64,000 nucleotides of DNA from Rubrivivax sp. SCN 71-131 (GTDB lineage: Bacteria > Pseudomonadota > Gammaproteobacteria > Burkholderiales > Burkholderiaceae_C): positions 1-64,000 of the forward strand of contig MEFD01000015.1 of the NCBI GenBank assembly GCA_001724995.1, in the 5' to 3' direction. Under the pieces are notes generated by a model. That model saw nothing but the letters and a program-made list of their open reading frames with translations. It searched no databases and was not told the DNA's origin. The position numbers and the translations under genes were made by a program. Shown here piece by piece: positions 8,477 to 19,164 of this stretch. Numbering within the stretch: position 1 is the stretch's first letter; each line of letters starts with the position of its first letter.

Positions 8477-9196
8477 GGCGTCTTCCACCGTGCACCAGCG
8501 GCCGCCCCGGGTGCGTCCGACGCCCGCGCCGGCCAGGCGCTGCCGCGCCAGCGCGGGCAGGTCGGCCAGCCAGCGCGGGCTGCCGTCGGCGCGGTCGCGG
8601 CGCGTGAAGTGGGCCGCTGCCGGCGTGCCTGTCGAGACGGCGGGGTCGACGCCGAAGGCCTGCAGCACGTCTTCGCCGACCTCGAAGCGGCGCGGCCCGA
8701 TGCAGGGGCCGAGCCAGGCCTGCAGCGCCTGAGGTTGGCAGTGCGCCGCCTCGCACAGCATCGCCACGCTGCGCTCGAGCACGCCTGCGGCCAGGCCGCG
8801 CCAGCCCGCATGCGCCGCGGCGACCGCGCGGCCGGCGTCATCGCACAGCAGCACCGGCAGGCAGTCGGCAACGAGCACCACGCAGGCCACGCCCGGGCTG
8901 GCGCTGACCGCGGCGTCGGCCACCGGCGGCGTGTCTGCCGTCCAGCGGTCGACGCGCACGACTTCGGCGCCGTGCACCTGACGCAGCCAGCGCGGACGCA
9001 CACCGAGCGCCTGTGCGATCTGCTCGCGATTGCTGCGCGCCGCCGCGCCGGCGCCGTCGCGGCCCGGGTCGAAATCGGCGCCCTCGAATGCCGGCCGGCT
9101 GCGCCGCGTGCTCATCAGCGCGCGCACACGAGCGCCCGTGCCCGGCTGGGGCCAGTCCGGGCGCAGCCAGCCCAGTGCGTCGAGCTCAGACCGCAT
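8405..9196 (-). CDS. pgeF: Peptidoglycan editing factor / polyphenol oxidase family (YfiH)
   Basis: 263 residues of the YfiH/LACC1 family, known to remove wrongly inserted L-serine from UDP-MurNAc peptides in E. coli and to have purine-nucleoside activity in relatives. The metal/active-site residues are visible: H75 (RQVHGAEV), C112 (LVADCLPVL) and H129 (AAHAGWRG). The start at 9196 overlaps the end of the isomerase gene by 11 bases, suggesting translational coupling in one transcript. Confidence 0.88.
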   Translation of the reverse strand: MRSELDALGWLRPDWPQPGTGARVRALMSTRRSRPAFEGADFDPGRDGAGAAARSNREQIAQALGVRPRWLRQVHGAEVVRVDRWTADTPPVADAAVSASPGVACVVLVADCLPVLLCDDAGRAVAAAHAGWRGLAAGVLERSVAMLCEAAHCQPQALQAWLGPCIGPRRFEVGEDVLQAFGVDPAVSTGTPAAAHFTRRDRADGSPRWLADLPALARQRLAGAGVGRTRGGRWCTVEDASSFFSFRRDGALGRMAAAISLVG

Positions 9197-9818
9197 CCGG
9201 GCACTTCTCCGGGCGCGTCTGCTCGAACGCCGGCAGCTGCATGCAGGCCTCGAAGACGCGCATCACCTGCGGCAGGTGGTCGAGGCGGCAGTCGAAGCGC
9301 TGCGCGTTGAAGATCTGCGGCACCAGCACGCAGTCGGCCAGCGTCGGGGTCTCGCCGTGGCAGTAGGTCGCGGGCGCGATGACCAGCTGGCGCTCGACCG
9401 CTTCGAGACCGGTCTCCACCCAATGGCGGTACCAGCGGTTCTTGTCCTCCTCGGGCAGGCCCATCGGCCCGACCAGGTACTTCAGCACGCGCAGGTTGTT
9501 CAGGGGATGAATCTCGCAGGCGATGTCCAGCGCGATCGCGCGCACCCGGGCCCGTGCGGCCGCCTCGCGCGGCAGCAGCGGCGGCTCGGGATAGGTCTCC
9601 TCGAGGTATTCGATGATCGCCAGCGACTGCCACAGGGGCTGGCCGCCGTCGACGAGCAGCGGCACCAGCCGTGCCGGGGCCCGCGTCACGAAGGGCTCCT
9701 GCAACTGCTCGCCGCGGACCAGGTGCACGGCGCGGTAGTCGTAGTCGAGACCCTTGAGCGCGAGCGCGATGCGCACGCGGTACGAGGCGCTGGAGCGGAA
9801 GTAGTTGAAGAGTTCCAT
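9186..9818 (-). CDS. maiA: Maleylacetoacetate isomerase (zeta-class GST)
   Basis: 210 residues. It converts maleylacetoacetate to fumarylacetoacetate (or maleylpyruvate to fumarylpyruvate) using glutathione. The glutathione site motif SSASYRVRIAL at residues 9-19 is the zeta-class hallmark, followed by QSLAIIEYLEE and the helical C-terminal domain. It sits 27 bases after a fumarylacetoacetate-hydrolase-family gene, a natural pair for the last steps of aromatic-acid (homogentisate or gentisate) breakdown. Which substrate it uses cannot be told from the sequence. Confidence 0.9.
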   Translation of the reverse strand: MELFNYFRSSASYRVRIALALKGLDYDYRAVHLVRGEQLQEPFVTRAPARLVPLLVDGGQPLWQSLAIIEYLEETYPEPPLLPREAAARARVRAIALDIACEIHPLNNLRVLKYLVGPMGLPEEDKNRWYRHWVETGLEAVERQLVIAPATYCHGETPTLADCVLVPQIFNAQRFDCRLDHLPQVMRVFEACMQLPAFEQTRPEKCPDAV

Positions 9819-9845
9819 GCGGCGTGCCCTGCTCTGCGCGGCGCT

Positions 9846-10538
9846 TCAGCGCACCGCCACGTTCAGCGCGGGCAGGCCCTCGATGCGCGCCTGGATCACG
9901 TCGCCGCGCACGACGGCGCCGACGCCGGCCGGCGTGCCGGTGAAGATGAGGTCCCCGGGCTGCAGCGTCCAGGCCCGGCTGAGATGCGCAATGGTCTCGG
10001 CCACGCTCCAGATCAGCTCGCGCAGGTCGCCGCTCTGGCGCGGTTGGCCGTTCACCGCCAGCGTGATCGCGCCCGACGTCATCGGGCCGCGGCCCTGCGC
10101 CGCGAGAATGGGCCCGACCGGCGCCGATTGCTCGAAGCCCTTGGCGATGCACCACGGCCGGCCATCCTTCTTCATCTGCGCCTGCAGGTCGCGGCGCGTC
10201 ATGTCCAGGCCGACGGCATGGCCGTAGACATGCTGCGCGGCGTCGCTGGCCGGGATGTCGCGCCCGCCCTTGCCGATCGCCACCACCAGCTCGACCTCGT
10301 GGTGCAGGTTCTGCGTCAGGCCGGGATAGTCGATCTGGCCCGTCTGCCCCTCGGCGACCGCGACCAGGGCGTCGGCCGGCTTCATGAAGAAGAAAGGCGG
10401 CTCGCGATCGCTGAAACCCATCTCGCGCGCGTGCTCGGCGTAGTTGCGGCCGACGCAATAGATGCGGTGCACCGGGAACAATCCGCCGCCGTGCACGGGA
10501 ACGGCCGCAGGCGGTGCGGGGGGAATGACGAAGTTCAT
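9846..10538 (-). CDS. Fumarylacetoacetate hydrolase family protein
   Basis: 230 residues from the ATG at 10538, which has GGAGG upstream; the longer frame above it is leader. FAH-fold C-C bond hydrolase or isomerase. [16 protein letters not shown], then [12 protein letters not shown], and the metal-binding acidic residues in [14 protein letters not shown] are typical of fumarylpyruvate hydrolase/YcgM-type members. Paired with the maleylacetoacetate isomerase, it likely yields fumarate plus pyruvate or acetoacetate. The short form fits fumarylpyruvate hydrolase better than the ~420-residue fumarylacetoacetase. Confidence 0.85.
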   Translation of the reverse strand: MNFVIPPAPPAAVPVHGGGLFPVHRIYCVGRNYAEHAREMGFSDREPPFFFMKPADALVAVAEGQTGQIDYPGLTQNLHHEVELVVAIGKGGRDIPASDAAQHVYGHAVGLDMTRRDLQAQMKKDGRPWCIAKGFEQSAPVGPILAAQGRGPMTSGAITLAVNGQPRQSGDLRELIWSVAETIAHLSRAWTLQPGDLIFTGTPAGVGAVVRGDVIQARIEGLPALNVAVR

Positions 10539-10615
10539 CGGGGCCTCCATCGCTGCCGCCGCCGACGACATGCCGGCGTGCTCGAGGAACGCAGGGGTGG
10601 CGACGATGATGCCAC

Positions 10616-10645
10616 GCGCATCGACGCACATCGACGCGCATCGGC
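10616..10645. repeat. Three 10-bp tandem repeats before the Nudix gene
   Basis: Units GCGCATCGAC, GCACATCGAC and GCGCATCGGC lie head to tail, one helical turn each, 30 bases before the Nudix start and in the shared divergent region with the FAH gene. It could be a regulator site or a chance short satellite. Confidence 0.5.
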
Positions 10646-10674
10646 GCCTGGGGTCGGCGGCTAAACTCGGCGCG

Positions 10675-11220
10675 ATGATCGTGCCCCAGCGCATCAAGCA
10701 TTGCCGACGCTGCGGCAGCGCGGTCGACTACCTGATCCCCGAGGGCGACAACCGCGAGCGCGCGATCTGCCCCGCGTGCGGCGAGATCCACTACGAGAAC
10801 CCGATCAACGTCGTCGGCACGGTGCCGGCGTGGGGCGATCAGGTGCTGCTGTGCCGGCGCAACATCGAGCCGCGCAAGGGCCTGTGGACGCTACCGGCGG
10901 GATTCCTGGAACTCGGGGAGAGCACCGCCGAGGGCGCCTGCCGGGAGACCGACGAGGAAGCCGGCGCGCGCATCGAGCTCGAGGGCCTCTTCACCATCCT
11001 GAACGTCGTGCGCGCGGGGCAACTGCACCTCTTCTACCGCGCGCGGCTGCTGGACACGCAGTTCGCGCCGGGCCCCGAGACGATCGAGGCGCAGCTCTTC
11101 GCCGAGCATCAGGTACCCTGGGCCGAGATCGCCTTTCGCACCGTGCGGCAGACGCTGGAGCACTATTTCGCGGACCGTCGGCGCGGCCGTTTCGAGATTC
11201 ACGCCGGCGACATCGCCTGA
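10675..11220 (+). CDS. Nudix hydrolase with zinc ribbon (NudC-like)
   Basis: 181 residues. A four-cysteine zinc ribbon (C10, C13, C32, C35; HCRRCG and CPACGE) precedes a complete Nudix box starting at G76 (GFLELGE ... RETDEEAG). Enzymes of this type cleave nucleoside diphosphate derivatives with Mg2+. The short ribbon-plus-Nudix form resembles NADH pyrophosphatase-type proteins but lacks their N-terminal half, so the substrate is open. The start is the ATG at 10675. Its end overlaps the convergent EAL gene by 22 bases. Confidence 0.85.
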   Translation: MIVPQRIKHCRRCGSAVDYLIPEGDNRERAICPACGEIHYENPINVVGTVPAWGDQVLLCRRNIEPRKGLWTLPAGFLELGESTAEGACRETDEEAGARIELEGLFTILNVVRAGQLHLFYRARLLDTQFAPGPETIEAQLFAEHQVPWAEIAFRTVRQTLEHYFADRRRGRFEIHAGDIA

Positions 11221-12863
11221 TCGCGGCACGCCGCCGCGTCGCTGCCCGGCGCGACAAGCGCTTCTGCCGTGCCCTGCCGGCCGGCCAGGCGTCCGGTGGC
11301 GCCGTCGAAGCCGAGCGCCCACAGTGCGTCCAGGTCGGCCTGCTCGTCGACGCCTTCGGCGATCACCCGCGCCCCCATCTCGTGCACGAAGGCCACCAGG
11401 CCCTGCACGCGCTCGCGCTGCACCGCGTGCTCGGCGACGCCGCGCACGAAGTCGGACGCGACCTTGACGTAGTCGAGCTCCAGCTCGGAGAGCCGCACGA
11501 GGCTCAGCAGCGCTGCGCCCGCGTGCTCGATGCCGACGCGGGCGCCGCAGCGCTGCCATACGGTGCCGGCGTTGCGCAGGCGCGGCGGCAGGCGCTCCAG
11601 GGAGACCTCGGCGATCTCGATCCACAGCAAGGCGGCAGCCTGCGGGGTGGCCTGCAGCCGACTGCGCACTGCGCTCACGAAGCCCGCGGCGGAAAGCGAT
11701 TCCGCGGCCACGTGCACGCAGCGCGACAGGCCGTCGCGCGCACTGGCGGCAAGCGCCATCTCGATGCCTGCGAGCTCGATCTGCGTCGTCAGGCGGTAGC
11801 GCATGGCCACCGGCAGCCAGGCTTGCGCCGGCGCCAGCGGCTGCCCCGGCGACAGCCGCAGGCGCATCGGGCACTCCAGGTGCAGCAGGTCGCCCTGCGC
11901 GTCGACCACCGGGAAGGCGGCCAGTTCCATCGCGTTGGCGCGCAGGGCTTCGACGATCTGGCGGCGCAGCGCGCCCTCCTCCTGCGGCGTCGCTTCCTCG
12001 CGATGCGACGTACGGCAGACGAGCGCGCCGACGCCTGCGGCCTCGGCCTCGGCCGTGGCCAGGTCGAGCTGGGCCAGCGCGCCACCAAGCGAGACGCCGC
12101 CGAGATGGTCGGCGCATCCGACCACGCAGTGCAGGCGCTCGGGTCCGCTGCCGAGTGCGGCGATGAGGCTGTGCGCACTTTCGGCGACCAGGTCGTGCGC
12201 CGGAAGGCACAGCGCGAGATCGCTTTCGCAGAGACGGCCGACGAAGGCGCCCGGGACACGGCGCGAGAACAGATGCAGCATTTCGGCCGCGGCGGCGAGC
12301 GCGCGCGGATCGGGCGCCAGCCCGGGCTGCACCGGCAGCAGCCGCAGGGCGAGCAGCGCAGTCTGCGCACCGCCGCGGTCGGCCAGGCGCTCGGTCAGGC
12401 GCGCGATGAAGGTGAAGCGGCTGTCGAGCCCGGTCGCGGCATCGCGGCGGGCGGTGCGGCGCAGCGCCTGTGCGCCCTGTCCCGGCGCCTCCTCGATGGC
12501 GCTCTGCAGGCGGCGCACGGCGGCGTTGAGGCTTCGCGCCAGAGGCAGCGCCTCGGCCGCCGGCGGATCCTCGACGACGACGAAGCGTCCCTGCTCGAGC
12601 GCCTGCACCTGCTGGCGCAACAGCGCCAGGCTTTGCTGCAGCGGCTGGCCGCTGCGCTGCAACTGCCAGCCGACGGCTGCGGCGAGAACGAAGGTCCAGG
12701 AACCCTGGACGAGCAGCGGCATCCACGACGACGCCGCCGCCGACCCCGGGTCCAGGGCACCCGCTGGCGCCACCCAGGCGAACCAAAGCCAGCCGGCATG
12801 CGCAAGCCCTGCGGCCAGCACGCCCACGGCACCCAGGATGCCCAGTCGAAAGCTCACGCTCAT
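11199..12863 (-). CDS. Membrane protein with degenerate GGDEF and EAL domains
   Basis: 554 residues from the ATG at 12863. Two transmembrane helices (about 8-31 and 50-67) are followed by a short coiled linker, a GGDEF-like domain (about 137-285) with no GG[DE]EF motif, and an EAL domain (about 310-540). Key EAL positions are altered: EAL is ECP at 330, the Asn of the NxS strand is Ala (VHVAAES), and DDFG reads IEHAG. EGVDEQ is kept. So it is probably not a cyclic-di-GMP phosphodiesterase, but may bind the nucleotide as a receptor, in the manner of LapD. Targets unknown. Confidence 0.8.
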   Translation of the reverse strand: MSVSFRLGILGAVGVLAAGLAHAGWLWFAWVAPAGALDPGSAAASSWMPLLVQGSWTFVLAAAVGWQLQRSGQPLQQSLALLRQQVQALEQGRFVVVEDPPAAEALPLARSLNAAVRRLQSAIEEAPGQGAQALRRTARRDAATGLDSRFTFIARLTERLADRGGAQTALLALRLLPVQPGLAPDPRALAAAAEMLHLFSRRVPGAFVGRLCESDLALCLPAHDLVAESAHSLIAALGSGPERLHCVVGCADHLGGVSLGGALAQLDLATAEAEAAGVGALVCRTSHREEATPQEEGALRRQIVEALRANAMELAAFPVVDAQGDLLHLECPMRLRLSPGQPLAPAQAWLPVAMRYRLTTQIELAGIEMALAASARDGLSRCVHVAAESLSAAGFVSAVRSRLQATPQAAALLWIEIAEVSLERLPPRLRNAGTVWQRCGARVGIEHAGAALLSLVRLSELELDYVKVASDFVRGVAEHAVQRERVQGLVAFVHEMGARVIAEGVDEQADLDALWALGFDGATGRLAGRQGTAEALVAPGSDAAACRDQAMSPA

Positions 12864-12967
12864 GGCCAGCCGCCGTTGATCGAAGAGGACGCGGCGGCTC
12901 CGGGATGGGCCGCCATCCCGGATTCTTCGACGCCTGGCGCTGGAACTTGAGGCCGGTGCGTGCGGCT

Positions 12968-14848
<1,881 letters not shown>

Positions 14849-14920
14849 GTCAGACTTTCGGCTGAAGGGTTCGCAGGCACCCCGCCGGGGCGAAGGGCGG
14901 GTCGAAGATGCGACCGCGGG

Positions 14921-16303
14921 TCACAGCAGCGCCCGGCGGAAGTCGGTCAGCAGCGCCCCGAAGTAGGCGTTGAAGCGCGCCGCCGACGCGCCGTCGATGA
15001 CGCGGTGGTCCCAGCTCAGCGACAAGGGCTGCACCAGGCGCGGCTGGAAGCCCTTGCCGTCCCAGCGCGGCTCCATGCTGCTCTTGCACACGCCCATGAT
15101 CGCCACTTCGGGCGCGTTGATGATCGGCGTGAAGTAGCGCCCGCCGATGCCGCCCAGGCTGCTGATGCTGAAGCAGCCGCCGCTCATCTCGGCGGGCGAG
15201 AGCTTGCCCTCGCGGGCCTTCCTCGCCAGCTCCGACATCTCGGTGCTGATCTGCAGGATGCCCTTGCGGTCGGCATCCTTGATCACCGGCACCATCAGGC
15301 CGTTGGGGGTGTCGGCGGCAAAGCCGATGTGGAAGTAGCTCTTCAGCACCAGATGCTCGCCGTCGAGCGAGGCGTTGAACTCGGGGAACTTCCGCAGCGC
15401 GGCGACCGCAGCCTTGATCATGAAGGCCAGCAGCGTCACCTTGACACCGGCCTTCTCGTGCTCCTTGTTGAGCTGCAGGCGGAAGGCCTCGAGCTCGGTG
15501 ATGTCGCAGTCGTCGTGGTTGGTGACGTGCGGGATCATCACCCAGTTGCGGTGCAGGTTGGCGCCGCTGATCTTCTTGATGCGCGCGAGCTCGCGCCGCT
15601 CGACGGGACCGAACTTCGCGAAGTCGACCTGCGGCCACGGCAGCAGGCCGGGAAGGCCGGCGCCCGCGGCGCCTGCGCTCGCGGCCGGGGCGCCGGCCTG
15701 TTGCGCGGCCGTGCGAACGCTGCCGCTCATCACCTGCTTGACGAAGGCCTGCACGTCCTCCTGCGTGATGCGCCCCTTGGGTCCGCTGCCCTTGACCTCG
15801 GCCAGCGGCACGCCGAACTCGCGCGCCAGCTTGCGGATCGACGGCGAGGCGTGCGGCAGCGCGGCGCTCACCGTCACCGCGGCGTGTACCGCAACGGGTG
15901 GCGCAGGGACCGTGACGGCGGCGGCTGCCAGTGGCGGCGATGGCGGCGATGGCGGCGCGGGCGGCGTTGGCTGTGCTTGCAGGGGTGGCGGTGGCGGTGG
16001 CCCCGCCGCTGCGACTGCAGCCGTTGGCTCAGGGACGGGTGCAGCGGCGGGCGTGACCGCAGCGCCGGCCTCCTGCAGCAGCAGCAGCGGCGTGCCCTGC
16101 GAGACCTTGTCGCCCAGCTTGACCTTGACTTCCTGCACGATGCCGGCGTGCGTCGACGGGATCTCCATCGACGCCTTGTCGCTCTCCACCGTGACCAGGC
16201 TCTGCTCGACGCGGACCTTGTCGCCCGCCTTGACGAGCAGCTCGATGACGCCGACGTCCTTGAAATCGCCGATGTCGGGGACCTTGACTTCCACCAATGC
16301 CAT
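14921..16303 (-). CDS. aceF: Pyruvate dehydrogenase E2, dihydrolipoamide acetyltransferase
   Basis: 460 residues. One lipoyl domain (1-80, ESDKASMEIP) is followed by a Pro/Ala-rich linker, the peripheral subunit-binding domain (about 152-190, SPSIRKLAREFGV), and the acetyltransferase core with DHRVIDGA near the C-terminus, whose His and Asp are catalytic. Transfers acetyl from lipoamide to CoA. Enterobacterial E2 has three lipoyl domains; this has one, with another on E3. It lies 12 bases after aceE and 72 before lpd. Confidence 0.96.
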   Translation of the reverse strand: MALVEVKVPDIGDFKDVGVIELLVKAGDKVRVEQSLVTVESDKASMEIPSTHAGIVQEVKVKLGDKVSQGTPLLLLQEAGAAVTPAAAPVPEPTAAVAAAGPPPPPPLQAQPTPPAPPSPPSPPLAAAAVTVPAPPVAVHAAVTVSAALPHASPSIRKLAREFGVPLAEVKGSGPKGRITQEDVQAFVKQVMSGSVRTAAQQAGAPAASAGAAGAGLPGLLPWPQVDFAKFGPVERRELARIKKISGANLHRNWVMIPHVTNHDDCDITELEAFRLQLNKEHEKAGVKVTLLAFMIKAAVAALRKFPEFNASLDGEHLVLKSYFHIGFAADTPNGLMVPVIKDADRKGILQISTEMSELARKAREGKLSPAEMSGGCFSISSLGGIGGRYFTPIINAPEVAIMGVCKSSMEPRWDGKGFQPRLVQPLSLSWDHRVIDGASAARFNAYFGALLTDFRRALL

Positions 16304-16315
16304 GTCGCGCTCCCC

Positions 16316-19021
16316 TCAGGCGTGCAGCGGGTTGATCTTGGCGACGTCGATGCCGTACTTGCCGATCGCCTCGGCCACGCGGGCGAGCGGCAGCTTGCCT
16401 TCGTCGGCCAGGCCCTTGAGCGCCGCCAGCGCGATGTAGTGGCGGTCGATCTCGAAGTGCTCGCGCAAGCGGTAGCGGAAGTCGCTGCGGCCGAAGCCGT
16501 CGGTGCCGAGCACGGTGTAGCTGCGCCCGCGCGGCACGAAGGGGCGGATCTGCTCGGCGTAGTTCTTCATGTAGTCGGTGGCGGCGACGATCGGCCCCGC
16601 GTGCGGCGCGAGCTGGCGCGCGACGAACGGCAGTCGCGGCTGCTCGAGCGGGTGCAGCAGGTTCCAGCGCGCGGCGTCCTGACCCTCGCGCGTGAGCTCG
16701 TTGAAGCTCGGGCAGCTCCACACGTCGGCCTGCACGCCCCAGTCGGCGGCGAGCAGCTTCTGCGCCTCGAGCGACTCGCGCAGGATCGAGCCCGAACCCA
16801 GCAGCTGCACGCGCCGCTCGCCCTCGGCGCCGGGCTTGCACAGGTACATGCCCTGCAGGATCTGCTCCTCCGTGCCCGGCGCGAGGCCGGGCATGGCGTA
16901 GTTCTCGTTGAGCAGGGTGATGTAGTAGAAGACGTCCTCCTGGCGCTCGACCATGCGCTTGAGGCCCTCGTGCAGGATCACCGCGACCTCGTGCGCGAAG
17001 CTCGGGTCGTAGCTAATGCAGCTCGGGATCGTGCCCGCCAGGATGTGGCTGTGGCCGTCCTCGTGCTGCAGGCCCTCGCCGTTGAGCGTCGTGCGTCCGG
17101 AGGTGCCGCCGAGGATGAAGCCGCGCGCCAGCATGTCGCCCGCCGCCCAGGCGAAGTCGCCGAAGCGCTGGAAGCCGAACATCGAGTAATAGATGAAGAA
17201 CGGGACCATGATGCGGTTGTTCGTCGAGTACGACGTCGCCGCGGCGATCCACGAGCACATGCCGCCGGCCTCGGTGATCCCTTCCTGCAGGATCTGGCCG
17301 TCGGTGGCCTCCTTGTAGTACATGACCTGGTCGCGATCGACCGGCGTGTAGAGCTGCCCCTTGGGGTTGTAGATGCCGATCTGGCGGAACAGGCCCTCCA
17401 TGCCGAAGGTGCGCGCCTCGTCGACGAGGATGGGCACGACGCGCGGCCCGAGCGCCTTGTCGCGCAGCAACTGCGTGAGGAAGCGCACGTAGGCCTGCGT
17501 GGTGCTGATCTCGCGCCCTTCGGCGGTGGGCTCGAGCACCGCCTTGAAGGTCTCGAGCGCGGGCACGGTGAAGCTCTCGTCGGCCTTTTCGCGGCGCACC
17601 GGCAGGTAGCCGCCCAGCGCCTGGCGCCGCTCGTGCAGGTAGCGCATCTCGGGCGTGTCGTCGGCAGGCTTGTAGTAGGGCAGCTTGTCGAGCTCGCTGT
17701 CCGGCACGGGGATGTTGAAGCGGTCGCGGATGTAGCGGATATCCTCTTCGTCGAGCAGCTTGGTCTGGTGCACGGTGTTCTTGGCCTCGCCAGCCTTGCC
17801 CATGCCGTAGCCCTTCACCGTCTTCACCAGCAGCACCGTCGGCTGGCCCTTGTGCCCGTTGGCGGCGTGGAAGGCGGCGAAGACCTTCTCCGGGTCGTGG
17901 CCGCCGCGGCGCAGCTCCCAGATGTCCTCGTCGGTCAGGTGTTCGACCAGCTTGGCGGTCTCGGCATGGCGGCCGAAGAAGTGCTCGCGGATGTAGGCGC
18001 CGTCCTTGGAGCGATAGGTCTGGTAGTCGCCGTCGAGCGTCTCCATCATGAGCTGGCGCAGCTTGCCGTCCTTGTCGCGACGCAGCAGGTCGTCCCAGCC
18101 CTTGCCCCACAGCAGCTTGATGACGTGCCAGCCGGCGCCGCGGAAGTCGCCCTCCAGCTCCTGGATGATCTTGCCGTTGCCGCGCACCGGGCCGTCCAGG
18201 CGCTGCAGGTTGCAGTTGATGACGAAGATGAGGTTGTCGAGGTTCTCGCGCGCGGCCAGCGTGATCGCGCCGCGGCTCTCGGGCTCGTCCATCTCGCCGT
18301 CGCCGAGGAAGACCCAGACGCGGCGGTTGTCCGTCCTGGCGATGCCGCGCGCGTGCAGGTACTTCATGAAGCGCGCCTGGTAGATCGCCATCATCGGCCC
18401 GAGGCCCATGCTGACGGTCGAGTACTGCCAGAAGCCCGGCATCAGGTGCGGGTGCGGGTAGCTGGACAGCCCCTTGCCGTGCACCTCCTGGCGGAAGTTC
18501 TCGAGCTGCTCCTCGGTGATGCGCCCTTCGAGGTAGGCGCGCGCGTAGATGCCCGGCGCGCTATGGCCCTGGAAGTAGATGCAGTCGCCGCCGTGGCCCT
18601 CGCTCTCGGCGTGCCAGAAGTGGTTGAAGCCCGCGCCCCACATGCTGGCCAGCGAGGCGAAGGAGCCGATGTGCCCGCCCAGCGTGCCGCCGTCGGCGGG
18701 ATGGATGCGGTTGGCGCGCACGACCATCGCCATGGCGTTCCAGCGCATGTAGGCGCGCAGGCGCTTCTCGACCGCGATGTTGCCCGGGCAGCGGGCCTCC
18801 TGCTCGGGCTCGATCGTGTTCACGTAGGCGGTGTTGGCCGAGAACGGCAGGTCGATGCTGCTCTGCCGTGCGTGCTCGAGCAGGTTCTCGAGCAGAAAGT
18901 GGGCGCGCTCGGGGCCTTCCTTCTCGATCACCGCCGACAGGGCGTCCAGCCACTCGCGGGTCTCCTGGGCATCGGTGTCGTTGGCCGCGAAGCCGGGGAC
19001 GAACGGGGGCACGGCGGACAT
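16316..19021 (-). CDS. aceE: Pyruvate dehydrogenase E1, homodimeric type
   Basis: 901 residues, the usual length for the alpha2 E1. It decarboxylates pyruvate on thiamine diphosphate and acetylates the E2 lipoyl group. The ThDP motif GDGEMDEPES...NLIFVINCN is near residue 230, GHIGSFASLA near 135, and the transketolase central domain has GITEAGGMCSW. First gene of the operon. It is divergent from a sensor kinase gene with 143 bases of AT-rich control region between them. Confidence 0.97.
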   Translation of the reverse strand: MSAVPPFVPGFAANDTDAQETREWLDALSAVIEKEGPERAHFLLENLLEHARQSSIDLPFSANTAYVNTIEPEQEARCPGNIAVEKRLRAYMRWNAMAMVVRANRIHPADGGTLGGHIGSFASLASMWGAGFNHFWHAESEGHGGDCIYFQGHSAPGIYARAYLEGRITEEQLENFRQEVHGKGLSSYPHPHLMPGFWQYSTVSMGLGPMMAIYQARFMKYLHARGIARTDNRRVWVFLGDGEMDEPESRGAITLAARENLDNLIFVINCNLQRLDGPVRGNGKIIQELEGDFRGAGWHVIKLLWGKGWDDLLRRDKDGKLRQLMMETLDGDYQTYRSKDGAYIREHFFGRHAETAKLVEHLTDEDIWELRRGGHDPEKVFAAFHAANGHKGQPTVLLVKTVKGYGMGKAGEAKNTVHQTKLLDEEDIRYIRDRFNIPVPDSELDKLPYYKPADDTPEMRYLHERRQALGGYLPVRREKADESFTVPALETFKAVLEPTAEGREISTTQAYVRFLTQLLRDKALGPRVVPILVDEARTFGMEGLFRQIGIYNPKGQLYTPVDRDQVMYYKEATDGQILQEGITEAGGMCSWIAAATSYSTNNRIMVPFFIYYSMFGFQRFGDFAWAAGDMLARGFILGGTSGRTTLNGEGLQHEDGHSHILAGTIPSCISYDPSFAHEVAVILHEGLKRMVERQEDVFYYITLLNENYAMPGLAPGTEEQILQGMYLCKPGAEGERRVQLLGSGSILRESLEAQKLLAADWGVQADVWSCPSFNELTREGQDAARWNLLHPLEQPRLPFVARQLAPHAGPIVAATDYMKNYAEQIRPFVPRGRSYTVLGTDGFGRSDFRYRLREHFEIDRHYIALAALKGLADEGKLPLARVAEAIGKYGIDVAKINPLHA

Positions 19022-19077
19022 GCTTGTCTCCTGATCGGTTCGGTCGTGAATCGGGATGAGTGTGACATAAGGCGGCG

Positions 19078-19112
19078 AATTTCCAAATTATGCGTACAAA
19101 TTTCACATTATG
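19078..19112. promoter_or_regulatory. Direct-repeat site between aceE and sensor kinase gene
   Basis: In this AT-rich stretch the pattern AATTTC...TTATG occurs twice (AATTTC at 19078 and 19099; TTATG at 19088 and 19108), about two helical turns apart. It is the only AT-rich patch in the shared 143-bp region and is placed to control both directions. The protein that binds is unknown; the adjacent response regulator is the obvious candidate. Confidence 0.4.
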
Positions 19113-19164
19113 GTTTTCGCCTCCTGGATAGCCGGAGCCAGACCGGCTCGGGATAATTCCGCCC

